DNA from: Neobacillus nitrireducens
GTDB lineage: Bacteria; Bacillota; Bacilli; Bacillales; Cytobacillaceae
Direction: 5' to 3'
DNA length: 64,000 bases
NCBI RefSeq assembly: GCF_030915405.1
Contig: NZ_CP133262.1
Location: 3,922,501-3,986,500, forward strand
Shown: positions 55,127-64,000 of the stretch, one piece after another
Layout: each line of letters opens with the position of its first letter
How positions within the stretch are numbered: the first letter of the stretch is position 1
The notes under the pieces: model-generated
The model's input: only the letters and a program-made list of their open reading frames with translations
Database searches by the model: none
Told to the model about the DNA's origin: nothing
Program-made: the position numbers and the translations under genes

Positions 55127-55720
55127 TTATGACTTCAAGCCCTCAATGATAGTACGCATTAATTTCCGGGTTTCAAGAATTAAATCTAAATCATCGGGAC
55201 TAATGCACCAATCAAAAAGTGTCCCACGCATGCATCGCATAATTAAGATCGATATCTCATTGGCGGAAAGATCTTCTTTAATTTCGCCTGATTTCTGTCC
55301 TTCCGTTACAAACTGATTGATGATATTAGGTAGGACTCGCTTTTGATCCATAAAATAATTATGATCCGGTGATGCGTTGGTATATAAGGTATGGAACAGT
55401 TCCTTTCCCCAACAATCCCTAAGAAAAATCATTTGAGATTCAGAAAAAAGCATCAATTTTTCTGTTGCACTCTTTTCCTCTGGGAGTGACTGAGTCAATT
55501 CTAAATAAAACTCATCAATCTCCTTAAATTTTTCCAAGAAAATTTCGTATTTTGATTTGAAATGTGTGTAAAATGCACCTTTTGAAGTACCACTTAGTTT
55601 GACGATCTCATCAACTGTGGTTTTGTCAAAAGGTTTTTTACTAAAAAGAAATAATGCAGTCTCTAAAATCTTTTTTCGAGTTTGTCTTGCTTTTATTTTT
55701 CGAGGGGTTATACCTGACAT
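55127..55720 (-). CDS. TetR-family transcriptional regulator
   Basis: 197 residues. The N-terminal HTH (KARQTRKKILETALFLFSKK, then TTVDEIVKLSGTSKGAFYTHFKSK) is a textbook TetR DNA-binding domain. The C-terminal ligand domain resembles regulators of fatty-acid and acyl-CoA genes. AAGGAGA precedes the ATG on the minus strand. It is divergent from the thiolase operon and convergent with the oxidoreductase gene, and is the obvious candidate repressor for both; an acyl-CoA inducer is inferred. Confidence 0.9.
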   Translation of the reverse strand: MSGITPRKIKARQTRKKILETALFLFSKKPFDKTTVDEIVKLSGTSKGAFYTHFKSKYEIFLEKFKEIDEFYLELTQSLPEEKSATEKLMLFSESQMIFLRDCWGKELFHTLYTNASPDHNYFMDQKRVLPNIINQFVTEGQKSGEIKEDLSANEISILIMRCMRGTLFDWCISPDDLDLILETRKLMRTIIEGLKS

Positions 55721-55733
55721 CTTATAAATCTCC

Positions 55734-55747
55734 TTAAGTATACTTAA
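55734..55747. promoter_or_regulatory. 14-bp palindrome in the TetR gene leader
   Basis: TTAAGTATACTTAA is perfectly symmetric and overlaps the ribosome site region of the TetR gene. It could be an autoregulatory site, but differs from the GACYRYAGTC sites. Confidence 0.4.
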
Positions 55748-55884
55748 ACAATTTTTGTTGTTGGTCCTTTAGTAGGTAATTTTAACATAAATGAATCAAT
55801 ATTTGAAATTAAGAAAGAAGTTTTTTCTCTCGAAGGAGGGAAAACACGCCTAAAATTCCGACTTGAAAAAATTATCAAAATACA

Positions 55885-55958
55885 TTGACGAATGAAAGCG
55901 CTTAAATTAAAATAAATTCACAGACCATAGTCCGGGACCACAGTCAGGGACTACAGTC
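55885..55958 (+). promoter_or_regulatory. Promoter of the acyl-CoA catabolic operon: cre-like site and triple operator
   Basis: -35 TTGACG (55885-55890), 17-nt spacer, -10 TAAAAT (55908-55913). TGAAAGCGCTTAAA (55893-55906) in the spacer is close to the CcpA cre consensus. Downstream are GACCATAGTC (55923-55932), GACCACAGTC (55936-55945) and GACTACAGTC (55949-55958) at exact 13-bp steps. Confidence 0.78.
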
Positions 55959-56054
55959 CTAAGAAGATTGGTATTTTTCTTCAAAATGGCTGGCCAGCCT
56001 CATAAGTTACAGCAAAATTGTTATTAACTTATCTTTTAGGGAGGAAAGCAAACA

Positions 56055-57233
56055 ATGAGAAAAACGGTAATTGTTAGTGCGGCAAGAACCCCGTTTGGTA
56101 AATTTGGCGGTGCTTTAAAGGACATGCAGGCTGTAGAGCTTGGTGGAATCGCAATTAGAGAAGCTTTGGTTCGGGCAGGCATTGAAGGGGACCAGGTTGA
56201 CGAAGTGATCATGGGAATGGTTCTCCAGGGTGGTGCAAAGCAGATTCCATCAAGGCAAGCTGCCAGAAAAGCGGGATTACCTTGGGAGGTCCAGACAGAA
56301 ACGATTAATAAAGTCTGTGCTTCCGGACTTCGTAGTGTTACACTCGCGGATCAAATCATTCGTGCCAATGATGCGGATGTTATTGTTGCTGGCGGGATGG
56401 AGAGCATGAGCAATGCACCGTATCTATTGCCGAATGTTCGTTGGGGTTTACGAATGGGGGATGGAAAAGCGACTGATTTAATACTGAATGATGGGCTTAC
56501 TGATGCCTTCGATGGGTTACATATGGCTGTTCATGGCAGCAAGGTTGCCGCTGAGTATGAGATATCACGTGAAGCGCAGGATAGCTGGGCATTGCGAAGT
56601 CAGCAACGTGCCATTGAGGCGATGAAAAACGGCAATTTTGACGAAGAGATTGTGCCCGTGCTACTGACTCAACGTAAGGGTGAACCGATAGTAATTGATA
56701 AAGATGAAGCACCGCGTGAAACAACCATTGAACAATTACAAAAGTTACCTCCCGTGTTCACAAAAGATGGTTCTATAACCGCCGGAAATGCTCCGGGATT
56801 AAATGATGGGGCTGGGGCAATGGTCTTGATGTCAGATGAGAAAGCTGCACAGCAAGGAATAAAACCGATAGCCACAATCCTTGGTCATGCCGCTGTTGGA
56901 CAAGAGGCGCCTTATATCGCCACAACCCCGGGCCTTGCCATTAACAAGCTTTTAAAGAAAACAGGATATACAATCGATCAGATTGATTTGTTTGAGGTCA
57001 ATGAAGCATTTGCTGCTGTCACACTAACAAGTGAAAAAATTGCCGGATATGATCTTGAGAAGGTAAACGTAAATGGCGGCGCAATTGCATTCGGCCATCC
57101 GATTGGCGCAAGTGGAGCGCGTATTATCATGACGCTGGTTTATGAACTGCAACGTCGTGGCGGTGGCCTTGGCATTGCGGCAATTTGCTCGGGAGCAGCT
57201 CAAGGTGACGCAATTCTTGTGGAAGTGCGATAG
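56055..57233 (+). CDS. Acetyl-CoA C-acyltransferase (thiolase)
   Basis: 392-residue thiolase II-type enzyme. Nucleophile Cys in [12 protein letters not shown] (about residue 88), His in [19 protein letters not shown] (about 349) and Cys in [14 protein letters not shown] (about 379). It cleaves 3-ketoacyl-CoA with CoA, or condenses two acetyl-CoA in reverse. GGGAGGAAAGC precedes the ATG. First gene of the catabolic operon, about 140 nt after its promoter. Confidence 0.94.
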   Translation: MRKTVIVSAARTPFGKFGGALKDMQAVELGGIAIREALVRAGIEGDQVDEVIMGMVLQGGAKQIPSRQAARKAGLPWEVQTETINKVCASGLRSVTLADQIIRANDADVIVAGGMESMSNAPYLLPNVRWGLRMGDGKATDLILNDGLTDAFDGLHMAVHGSKVAAEYEISREAQDSWALRSQQRAIEAMKNGNFDEEIVPVLLTQRKGEPIVIDKDEAPRETTIEQLQKLPPVFTKDGSITAGNAPGLNDGAGAMVLMSDEKAAQQGIKPIATILGHAAVGQEAPYIATTPGLAINKLLKKTGYTIDQIDLFEVNEAFAAVTLTSEKIAGYDLEKVNVNGGAIAFGHPIGASGARIIMTLVYELQRRGGGLGIAAICSGAAQGDAILVEVR

Positions 57234-57276
57234 ATAAATAATTTATAAGAGGTTGAAGAAATAGGGAGGTAGAACG

Positions 57277-58128
57277 ATGGAAATTAAATCATTTATGGTG
57301 ATTGGTGCAGGACAGATGGGAAGCGGCATTGCCCAGGTAGCAGCACAAGCCGGGCTGCAGGTGATTCTCCATGACATTAAAGAAGAATTTGTAAATCGTG
57401 GTCTTGGCATCATCACAAAAAATTTATCCAGAGATGTTGAAAAAGGGAGAAAAACAGAAGCTGAGAAGCAGGCAATCCTTGATCGCATTCAGCCTTCTAC
57501 GAGTCTATCAAATGCCAAGTTTGCCGATTTTGTCGTGGAAGCTGCTGTAGAAAATATGGAAGTCAAAACACAAATTTTTAAAAAGTTGGATGAGATAGCT
57601 CCTCCACACGCCATTTTAGCAAGCAACACATCTTCTCTTCCAATTACAGAAATTGCGGCTGTGACGAACCGGCCAGAGAAGGTAATTGGTATGCATTTTA
57701 TGAATCCGGTGCCTGTCATGAAACTAATTGAAATTATCCGAGGTTTGGCTACATCCGATGAAACCTATCAGATTGTGGCTGAATTGTCTGAAAATATGAA
57801 GAAAATTGCAGTTGAAGTAAATGACTTTCCGGGTTTTGTTTCGAACCGTGTGTTAATGCCGATGATTAATGAAGCTGTTTACTGTTTATATGAAGGAGTA
57901 GCAACTGCTGAATCAATTGATGAAGTAATGAAACTAGGTATGAACCATCCAATGGGACCATTAACCTTGGCTGATTTTATCGGTCTTGATACTTGCCTTT
58001 ATATAATGGAAGTTCTCTATGAAGGGTTCGCTGATTCGAAATATCGTCCGTGCCCATTGCTTCGTAAATACGTAAAAGCAGGATGGCTGGGACGTAAATC
58101 AGGTCGTGGGTTCTACCAATACGAATAA
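57277..58128 (+). CDS. 3-hydroxybutyryl-CoA dehydrogenase
   Basis: 283-residue NAD-dependent 3-hydroxyacyl-CoA dehydrogenase. Rossmann motif [19 protein letters not shown] near residue 6; catalytic His/Glu region [15 protein letters not shown]; and the C-terminal dimer domain [15 protein letters not shown], ending [12 protein letters not shown]. Length fits the monofunctional Hbd/MmgB form. GGGAGGTAG precedes the ATG. Confidence 0.94.
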   Translation: MEIKSFMVIGAGQMGSGIAQVAAQAGLQVILHDIKEEFVNRGLGIITKNLSRDVEKGRKTEAEKQAILDRIQPSTSLSNAKFADFVVEAAVENMEVKTQIFKKLDEIAPPHAILASNTSSLPITEIAAVTNRPEKVIGMHFMNPVPVMKLIEIIRGLATSDETYQIVAELSENMKKIAVEVNDFPGFVSNRVLMPMINEAVYCLYEGVATAESIDEVMKLGMNHPMGPLTLADFIGLDTCLYIMEVLYEGFADSKYRPCPLLRKYVKAGWLGRKSGRGFYQYE

Positions 58129-58167
58129 CAGAAGAAAAATAGGACAATGAGAGGCAGGAGAAAAATT

Positions 58168-59361
58168 ATGTGTATGGATTTTACAGAAGAGCAAGAAATG
58201 ATGCGAAAAATGGTGCGGGATTTTGCCCAAAAGGAAATTGCCCCATTTGTTGAACGAATGGAAGAGACGGATGAATATCCATTAGAAATTATCCGGAAGA
58301 TGGGTGAATATGGACTGTTGGGCATCCCTATTCCAACTGAGTATGGCGGAGTAGGTGCAGATTTCACATCCTACATACTGACGATTAATGAGATTGCCAA
58401 AGTCAGCGCCACAGTCGGTGTAATCTTATCGGTCCACACCTCCGTGGGCACCAATCCGATCCTTTATTTTGGGACGGAAGAACAAAAGCAAAAATATATT
58501 CCGAAACTGGCATCTGGTGAGTACATAGGCGCTTTCGCGTTAACAGAGCCTAATGCGGGGTCGGATGCAGGAAAAATCCGGACAAGTGCAGTGAAAAAAG
58601 GCGACAAATATATACTAAACGGATCCAAGATCTTTATTACAAATGGTGGAATGGCAGATACATATGTGACATTTGCCGTAACCAATCCTGAAGCGGGTTC
58701 CAGAGGTATTTCTGCATTTATCGTAGAAAAAGATACCCCTGGGTTCTCCGTTGGGAAAAAAGAAAGGAAAATGGGATTACACGGTTCTAGCACAACAGAA
58801 TTAATTTTTGACAATGCGGAAGTTCCAGTTGGAAATCTGTTGGGGCAAGAAGGTGAAGGTTTTAAAATTGCAATGGCTAACCTCGATGCAGGTCGGATTG
58901 GCATCGCTGCACAAGGGCTTGGAATAGCCGAAGCAGCTCTGGAATCCTCCATCCAATATGCGCAGGAGAGGATTCAGTTTGGCAAACCAATCGCGGCCAA
59001 CCAGGGGATATCCTTTAAAATTGCTGACATGGCCACTGAGGTAGAAGCTGCAAAACTATTAGTCTATCGGGCAGCCCAGCTTCGCAGCCGCGGCATTAAA
59101 TGTGGTAAGGAAGCTTCAATGGCCAAGCGATTTAGTACGGATACAGCCATGAAGACAGCAACAGAAGCGGTCCAAATTTTCGGAGGCTATGGCTACACGA
59201 AGGACTATCCGGTTGAAAGATTATTCCGCGACGCAAAAATAACACAAATCTATGAAGGAACGAATGAAATTCAAAGAGTGGTTATTTCAAAATATCTTTT
59301 AGATGATAAAAATAAAACAACGCAAAACATTCCTAGGAAAAAGGAACCTGTCACAGTATAA
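58168..59361 (+). CDS. Acyl-CoA dehydrogenase
   Basis: 397 residues from ATG 58168 (GGCAGGAG upstream; an earlier in-frame ATG at 58147 lacks a site). FAD/acyl-CoA motifs: GAFALTEPNAGSDAGKIRT, YILNGSKIFITNGG, and catalytic-region YGYTKDYPVERLFRDAKI with IYEGTNEIQRVVISK (the Glu base of short-chain enzymes). It passes electrons to the ETF encoded downstream. Short-chain (butyryl-CoA or glutaryl-like) specificity is likely but undecided. Confidence 0.93.
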   Translation: MCMDFTEEQEMMRKMVRDFAQKEIAPFVERMEETDEYPLEIIRKMGEYGLLGIPIPTEYGGVGADFTSYILTINEIAKVSATVGVILSVHTSVGTNPILYFGTEEQKQKYIPKLASGEYIGAFALTEPNAGSDAGKIRTSAVKKGDKYILNGSKIFITNGGMADTYVTFAVTNPEAGSRGISAFIVEKDTPGFSVGKKERKMGLHGSSTTELIFDNAEVPVGNLLGQEGEGFKIAMANLDAGRIGIAAQGLGIAEAALESSIQYAQERIQFGKPIAANQGISFKIADMATEVEAAKLLVYRAAQLRSRGIKCGKEASMAKRFSTDTAMKTATEAVQIFGGYGYTKDYPVERLFRDAKITQIYEGTNEIQRVVISKYLLDDKNKTTQNIPRKKEPVTV

Positions 59362-59437
59362 AATGTCCTACTCATGTTAATTTGTTCAAATAGAATAATT
59401 GACTATTAAAGTGATGATAGATAGGAGCGAAAGAAGT

Positions 59438-60412
59438 ATGCAGGACAAACAATGTTCGTTAAAAGAAGCCGTGCAGATGATTCCGGATGGAAGTATGGTC
59501 ACGTTCAGCGGATTTACCATTTGGCGACGTCCAATGGCTGCAATCTATGAAATGATTCGCCAAGATAAAAAAAATCTTCATTTAATAGAGGTCAACTCTG
59601 GATCACACTCTGAGATGATGATTGGTGCTGGCAATGTGTCTATTTGGGAATCATGCTGGATCGGTCATGAACTGTACGGAAAAGTTCCGTATTGTTTAGA
59701 CAGGAAAATTAAATCAGGAGAAACGATCGCTGAAGATTACAGTCATCAACATATCCTTTACCGAATGCAGGCCGGAGCTGTTGGAGTTCCTTTTCTTCCA
59801 ACCTGGGCTTCACGGGGAACAGACATTTTAAACCCTAATTATGACATGCTGGGAAAAGCAGGTCTAAGAGATGGGCAGAATCCTCATATCCCACGTCAAA
59901 AGTTTGGATACGCACAGGATCCATTTTACGATGAAGGTGAAATTATTCTTGTTCCTGCCGCTAAGCCGGATGTATGTATCATTCATGCCCAGCAGGTAGG
60001 GGAAGAGGGCACCGTTCGGGTGACGGGTCAGACATTTTCTGATGAACAAGCTGCAAAAGCAGCCGAAAAAGTCATTGTCATTGCTGAAGAAATTGTTCCG
60101 GAGTCCTATCTGCGTGAGGAACCAGACCGCAACTTGCTGCCAAGCTACTTGGTAGATGCGATTGTGGAAGTACCATGGGGAGCTCATCCAACCGGTATTT
60201 ACGGCTGTTATGATGTGGACGCTCCTTTTATCAGTGATTTTGCAAAAGCCTCAAAAACTGAGGCCAATCTTGAGGCTTGGCTGGATGAATGGGTATACGG
60301 GGTCAGAAGCCATGATGAATATTTAGATAAACTGGATGTCTCTCGTCTGATGGCGTTGAAAGCGAACAGCTATTACAAATATAGTACACGAGTAGCAAGG
60401 GGGAGTAAGTAA
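59438..60412 (+). CDS. CoA-transferase subunit A, glutaconate CoA-transferase-like
   Basis: 324 residues from ATG 59438 (TAGGAGCG upstream). Family I CoA-transferase alpha subunit: FSGFTIWRRPMAAIYEMIRQ near the N-terminus, GAVGVPFLPTWASRGTD, CIIHAQQVGEEGTVRV, and the ending DEYLDKLDVSRLMALK. These match Acidaminococcus GctA at the corresponding places from memory. It would activate an organic acid with CoA from another acyl-CoA. It pairs with the next gene, whose ATG shares 1 nt with this stop. The natural acid is unknown. Confidence 0.85.
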   Translation: MQDKQCSLKEAVQMIPDGSMVTFSGFTIWRRPMAAIYEMIRQDKKNLHLIEVNSGSHSEMMIGAGNVSIWESCWIGHELYGKVPYCLDRKIKSGETIAEDYSHQHILYRMQAGAVGVPFLPTWASRGTDILNPNYDMLGKAGLRDGQNPHIPRQKFGYAQDPFYDEGEIILVPAAKPDVCIIHAQQVGEEGTVRVTGQTFSDEQAAKAAEKVIVIAEEIVPESYLREEPDRNLLPSYLVDAIVEVPWGAHPTGIYGCYDVDAPFISDFAKASKTEANLEAWLDEWVYGVRSHDEYLDKLDVSRLMALKANSYYKYSTRVARGSK

Positions 60413-61242
60413 TGGAAAAGCTATTGGTGAAAAATACCGATTATGCTGCCCCTGGAGAATACACATCTGCTGATTTACTTGCCGTGGCCGCTGCCCGGGA
60501 AGTACAAAACAATGAGATCGTTTTTGCCGGAACCGGACTGCCGATGCTTGCAATTATGCTGGCCGGACAGACCAACGCACCTAATTGTAAGGTAATATAC
60601 GAGGCGGGGACAATCGAATCCAGAGGTTCGTCACTTCCTTCCTCTGTGGGCGACCCGCGCTGTGTAAAGGGCTGTTCGATTGCCTCCGGATTATTGGATG
60701 TTTTCAATCAATTGCAAAGAGGGGTCGTTGACTTAGCCTTCTTAGGAGGTGCTGAAATCGACCAGTATGGAAATGTGAATACGACAGTTGTCGGCGATTA
60801 TTTAAATCCGAGTGTACGCTTTCCCGGCAGCGGAGGAAATTCCGATATAAACTCTTTAGCAAAGAGAACTGTCTTCTTGATGGTTCAAGAAAAACGGCGC
60901 TTTAAAGAACAGGTCGACTATCTTACTTCACCTGGCTGGCGCGTTCGTCAATGGCCATCTGGCGAAATGGTCCACCGCCGTCAAGCGTACGGAAAAAAGT
61001 TTAACGGGGGACCTTCTGCTGTTATTTCGAACATGGCAGTGTATCGTTTTGATGAGGAAACCGGAAAAATGTATGTGGATACAATGCATTCTGGGGTAAC
61101 AAAAGAAATCCTGCAGGAGCAAACTGGTTTTGCCCTTGACTTTTCTCGTTGCAAGGGAGAAACCTTGCCACCGACCTACGAAGAGCTGGATATCCTTTAT
61201 CGAGTGGTTGACCCTGAAGGGATATTTCTCCCGAAAAAATAA
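60412..61242 (+). CDS. CoA-transferase subunit B, glutaconate CoA-transferase-like
   Basis: 276 residues. KVIYEAGTIESRG contains the likely catalytic Glu (near residue 65) that forms the CoA thioester. VDLAFLGGAEIDQYGNVNTT and FPGSGGNSDINSLAKRT are typical beta-subunit stretches. The start overlaps the subunit A stop by one base, so strict coupling is expected. Confidence 0.87.
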   Translation: MEKLLVKNTDYAAPGEYTSADLLAVAAAREVQNNEIVFAGTGLPMLAIMLAGQTNAPNCKVIYEAGTIESRGSSLPSSVGDPRCVKGCSIASGLLDVFNQLQRGVVDLAFLGGAEIDQYGNVNTTVVGDYLNPSVRFPGSGGNSDINSLAKRTVFLMVQEKRRFKEQVDYLTSPGWRVRQWPSGEMVHRRQAYGKKFNGGPSAVISNMAVYRFDEETGKMYVDTMHSGVTKEILQEQTGFALDFSRCKGETLPPTYEELDILYRVVDPEGIFLPKK

Positions 61243-61266
61243 CAGGTAAAGAATCCCTTCTACTCA

Positions 61267-61314
61267 CTTTCCGCCCCGAGAATCTTTTAAGGTATCGTAC
61301 GGCGGGGCGGAAAG
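61267..61314 (+). other. GC-rich 12-bp hairpin between CoA-transferase and hydratase genes
   Basis: CTTTCCGCCCCG (61267-61278) and CGGGGCGGAAAG (61303-61314) pair perfectly around a 24-nt loop. No T run follows, so it is more likely an mRNA-stabilising or processing element than a terminator. Confidence 0.7.
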
Positions 61315-61377
61315 AATAAATATAACTACTTAATTCATGCAGTTTTATAGAGAATCTAGATGGAGAGGGAAAATGAC

Positions 61378-62157
61378 ATGGAATTTCAAACCTTAAAGAT
61401 AAAGATTGAAAACCAGATTTCTTACATTACCATTGCCAATCCCCCGGTTAATGCGCTTAGTGTGCAAACACTTCGGGAATTGGAAAAGGCAATTGATTCA
61501 GCTGTAGAAGATTCTGAAGTAAAAGTAATCGTCCTTACCGGTGAAGGGAAATTCTTTATTGCAGGTGCGAATATCAAAGAATTATCAGATATTGAAACAT
61601 CCCAAAAAGGGAGAGAGTACAGTCAATATGGGCAGTTTGTATTCAACAAGATAGAACAATCGCCAAAACCTGTTATTGCGATGATTAATGGCGCCTGTCT
61701 TGGCGGCGGATTAGAGATTGCCATGGCCACGCACATCCGAATAGCTGCTGAGTCAGCTAAATTAGGGTTGCCTGAGTTGAATTTAGGATTGATTCCAGGT
61801 TTTGGAGGAACCCAACGGTTTGCCCTTTTAACTGGCAGGGAAAAAGCTATTGAAATGATCCTCTCAAGCGATGCAATAACAGGAAAGGAAGCCTCCCGCA
61901 TTGGTTTAGTTTCGAAAAGTGTTCCACTTGAGGACCTCGAAGCTACTGTTAGAAGCATGGCAGAAAAAATATCTGCAAAAAGTTCAGTAAGCATTTGCGC
62001 TGCTCTAACGGCTATTAACAGGGGAGTTAGCTATGGCCAGGAGCAAGGGTACTTAGTTGAAGCCGAATTGTTTGGAAATTTATTTACGAGTGAAGATGCA
62101 AAAGAAGGAATACATGCTTTTATCCAAAAGAGATCACCGGTATTTAAGAACTGTTAA
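61378..62157 (+). CDS. Enoyl-CoA hydratase/isomerase
   Basis: 259 residues from ATG 61378 (GAGAGGGAAA upstream). Crotonase fold: NPPVNALSVQTLREL, oxyanion-hole FIAGANIKEL and NGACLGGGLEIAMATHIRIA, and catalytic Glu region LPELNLGLIPGFGGTQRF. It hydrates enoyl-CoA made by the acyl-CoA dehydrogenase, supplying the 3-hydroxyacyl-CoA for the dehydrogenase at 57277. Confidence 0.93.
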   Translation: MEFQTLKIKIENQISYITIANPPVNALSVQTLRELEKAIDSAVEDSEVKVIVLTGEGKFFIAGANIKELSDIETSQKGREYSQYGQFVFNKIEQSPKPVIAMINGACLGGGLEIAMATHIRIAAESAKLGLPELNLGLIPGFGGTQRFALLTGREKAIEMILSSDAITGKEASRIGLVSKSVPLEDLEATVRSMAEKISAKSSVSICAALTAINRGVSYGQEQGYLVEAELFGNLFTSEDAKEGIHAFIQKRSPVFKNC

Positions 62158-62192
62158 TTATTCTCAAACTTATGTAATTGGAGTGGCTGCTG

Positions 62193-62960
62193 ATGAATAT
62201 TCTGGTTCTATTAAAACAAACCTTTGATACTGAAGAGAAAATATCCATTCAAAATGGACAAATTGAAGAAGATGGCCGTGAATTTATTATTAATCCATAT
62301 GATGAGTATGCCGTGGAAGAAGCCATTAAGCTAAAGGAAGAGCATGGGGGAGAAGTCACGGTGATTACCGTAGGTCCCGACCGTTCGGAAACTGCTCTTC
62401 GAACCGCTATGGCAATGGGAGTCGACAAAGGAATTCTTGTGGATGATGAAGCGCTTGTCAGTGACGAATATACGATTTCCAAGGTTTTATCAACGATTAT
62501 TAAAGACCGGGCATATGACATCATCTTAACGGGTAATATGTCGGTGGATAATGGTGCTGGACAAGTCGGGATCCGCCTGGCAGAGGAATTAGGAATTACC
62601 CCACTTTCTACCGTTGTCAAATTGACGATTGAGGATGAAAAAGTAACGGTTGTAAGGGATGTGGAAGGAGATTCTGAAATAATTGAAACTCAACTGCCAC
62701 TGCTTATAACTGCCCAGCAGGGCTTAAATGAACCACGCTATCCATCCCTGCCTGGCATTATGAAGGCCAAAAAGAAACCGATTGAAAGAATTGATGGAGA
62801 TGATCTTGAAATTAGCCTTGCAGAAATTCAAGCAAAATCAATCATTATCGATCAGTTTATGCCAAAAGCAAAGGATGCAGGACGCATTTTAACAGGAGAC
62901 CCAGCTAATCAAGTAAAAGAGCTTGTGCAAGTTCTACAAAATGAAGCAAAAGTCTTATAA
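62193..62960 (+). CDS. etfB: Electron transfer flavoprotein beta subunit
   Basis: 255 residues from ATG 62193 (GGAGTGG 6 nt upstream). ETF-beta features: NILVLLKQTFDTEEKI, the AMP-binding area LTGNMSVDNGAGQVGIRLAE, and the recognition stretch EPRYPSLPGIMKAKKK. With EtfA it takes electrons from acyl-CoA dehydrogenase toward the quinone pool. 15 nt separate it from etfA. Confidence 0.95.
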   Translation: MNILVLLKQTFDTEEKISIQNGQIEEDGREFIINPYDEYAVEEAIKLKEEHGGEVTVITVGPDRSETALRTAMAMGVDKGILVDDEALVSDEYTISKVLSTIIKDRAYDIILTGNMSVDNGAGQVGIRLAEELGITPLSTVVKLTIEDEKVTVVRDVEGDSEIIETQLPLLITAQQGLNEPRYPSLPGIMKAKKKPIERIDGDDLEISLAEIQAKSIIIDQFMPKAKDAGRILTGDPANQVKELVQVLQNEAKVL

Positions 62961-62975
62961 GGGGGAAACAAACAA

Positions 62976-63953
62976 ATGAGCAAAAAAGTTCTTGTATTAG
63001 CAGAGACTCGTGATGGGGGGCTAAGAAATGTTTCCCTTGAATCTTTATCTGCAGCAAAGAGGATAGTAGAAAAGGGAGAAGTTATTGCTGTTTTATTAGG
63101 AAGCGACACACCTCAGCATATTTCCACATTAGCTCAATATGGGGCTGATAAAGTATATGTTGTTTCGAATGATCAGGTAAATCAATATACATCCGATGCA
63201 TATACTCAGGCCATAAGCCAGATATTTAAAGATATCGATCCCGACTTTGTATTTATGGGTCATACAGCTATCGGTAAGGATTTGGCTCCACGTGCTGCAG
63301 CTAGATTAGGTTTAGGACTCATTTCCGATTGTATAGATATAAATATAGAAGGAAATGATGTAGTTTTCACACGACCAATTTATGCAGGAAAGGCTTTCCA
63401 AAAGAAAAAGAGTGTTAATAATAAGGCATTTGCCACTATCCGCCCAAATAATATCCCTGTTCTTGAAGTGGATTCGAGCAAGACGGCTGAGGTTATTCAT
63501 TTTTCCGTTGAGATTAAGAATCTGCGAACGATTGTAAAAGAAGTTGTCCGGAAAGCAGTTGGTGGTGTTGATTTATCCGAAGCTAAAATAGTAGTTTCGG
63601 GAGGAAGAGGGGTCAAAAGTCCCGAGGGCTTTTCCACATTGCAGGAATTGGCAAATGTATTAGGTGGAGCCGTCGGTGCCACTCGAGGTGCATGTGATGC
63701 TGAGTATTGCGATTATTCCATCCAGATTGGCCAAACAGGAAAGGTAGTAACCCCCGATCTATATATTGCATGCGGAATCTCTGGGGCCATTCAACATTTG
63801 GCCGGGATGTCCAATTCAAAAGTAGTGGTAGCAATAAATAAAGACCCGGAGGCACCAATTTTCCAGGTCGCCGATTACGGTATTGTTGGAGATTTGTTTG
63901 AAGTGATGCCTTTGTTAACGGAAGAACTTAAGAATATGTTTGTTGTATGCTAG
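62976..63953 (+). CDS. etfA: Electron transfer flavoprotein alpha subunit
   Basis: 325 residues. The C-terminal FAD domain contains VVSGGRGVKSPEGFSTLQEL, GAVGATRGACDAEYCDYSIQ, QIGQTGKVVTPDLYIACGIS and the closing VADYGIVGDLFEVMPLLTEEL. It binds FAD and docks with the dehydrogenase. Last complete gene of the operon in this window; 47 nt follow without a feature. Confidence 0.95.
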   Translation: MSKKVLVLAETRDGGLRNVSLESLSAAKRIVEKGEVIAVLLGSDTPQHISTLAQYGADKVYVVSNDQVNQYTSDAYTQAISQIFKDIDPDFVFMGHTAIGKDLAPRAAARLGLGLISDCIDINIEGNDVVFTRPIYAGKAFQKKKSVNNKAFATIRPNNIPVLEVDSSKTAEVIHFSVEIKNLRTIVKEVVRKAVGGVDLSEAKIVVSGGRGVKSPEGFSTLQELANVLGGAVGATRGACDAEYCDYSIQIGQTGKVVTPDLYIACGISGAIQHLAGMSNSKVVVAINKDPEAPIFQVADYGIVGDLFEVMPLLTEELKNMFVVC

Positions 63954-64000
63954 AAAACCTCGAAGATAGTAATGATAAAAATATCTAAGATTCATAGAGA

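Noticed and set aside
58464..58952. 162-codon minus-strand frame inside the acyl-CoA dehydrogenase
   Set aside because: Shadow frame; the plus-strand gene is fully conserved here.

Overview
The window is a low-GC Firmicute chromosome, very probably family Bacillaceae (Bacillus/Neobacillus-like). The evidence is a long run of genes in Bacillus subtilis order: csbA-uvrB-uvrA, yvl genes, hprK-lgt-yvoD-ppaX-yvoF, hisZGDBHAFI, a yvcD-like TPR gene, trxB, nudix-rapZ-yvcK-whiA-crh, clpP and tRNA-Arg. Strong AGGAGG ribosome sites, frequent TTG/GTG starts and U-tailed terminators agree with this.

Positions 1-21114 are an accessory respiratory and metal-handling region. It holds a bd-type oxidase with its 33-residue CydS subunit and a beta-propeller lipoprotein behind a Crp/Fnr-type site. 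It continues with copZ and copA, each with a CsoR-like operator, a 42-residue membrane peptide, a divergent polar amino acid ABC transporter, and a Met/His-rich membrane protein coupled to a CcoG/NapH-like polyferredoxin. Next come remnants of a two-component system flanking a frameshifted BNR-propeller lipoprotein, a DUF2933-like protein, an HhH plus nuclease-like fusion, cadC-cadA (cadA has an in-frame TGA exactly at the first Cys of its CxxC motif), czcD, and the yhdT-panF pantothenate symporter pair.

Positions 20875-53611 are the conserved housekeeping core: nucleotide excision repair, HPr kinase, lipoprotein diacylglyceryl transferase, a large secreted nucleotidase, the complete histidine operon interrupted between hisD and hisB by a TnpB-only IS605-type element with a candidate omega-RNA, thioredoxin reductase, the rapZ-yvcK-whiA-crh cluster and CtsR-controlled clpP. 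Intergenic spaces here hold several repeat families: three arrays with a 21-bp period, two copies of a 122-nt structured element whose end meets the ribosome binding site of the next gene, one related element, and short GGTGTCAGGCACC palindromes.

Positions 53700-64000 are a catabolic acyl-CoA module: an MDR oxidoreductase, a TetR regulator, then thiolase, 3-hydroxybutyryl-CoA dehydrogenase, acyl-CoA dehydrogenase, glutaconate-type CoA-transferase A and B, enoyl-CoA hydratase and ETF beta/alpha. Two near-identical promoters (TTGACR-17-TAAAAT) carry GACYRYAGTC palindromes just downstream, one copy at the oxidoreductase and three copies at exact 13-bp spacing at the thiolase operon. The latter promoter also has a CcpA cre-like site between -35 and -10. 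This suggests an inducible, catabolite-repressed pathway.
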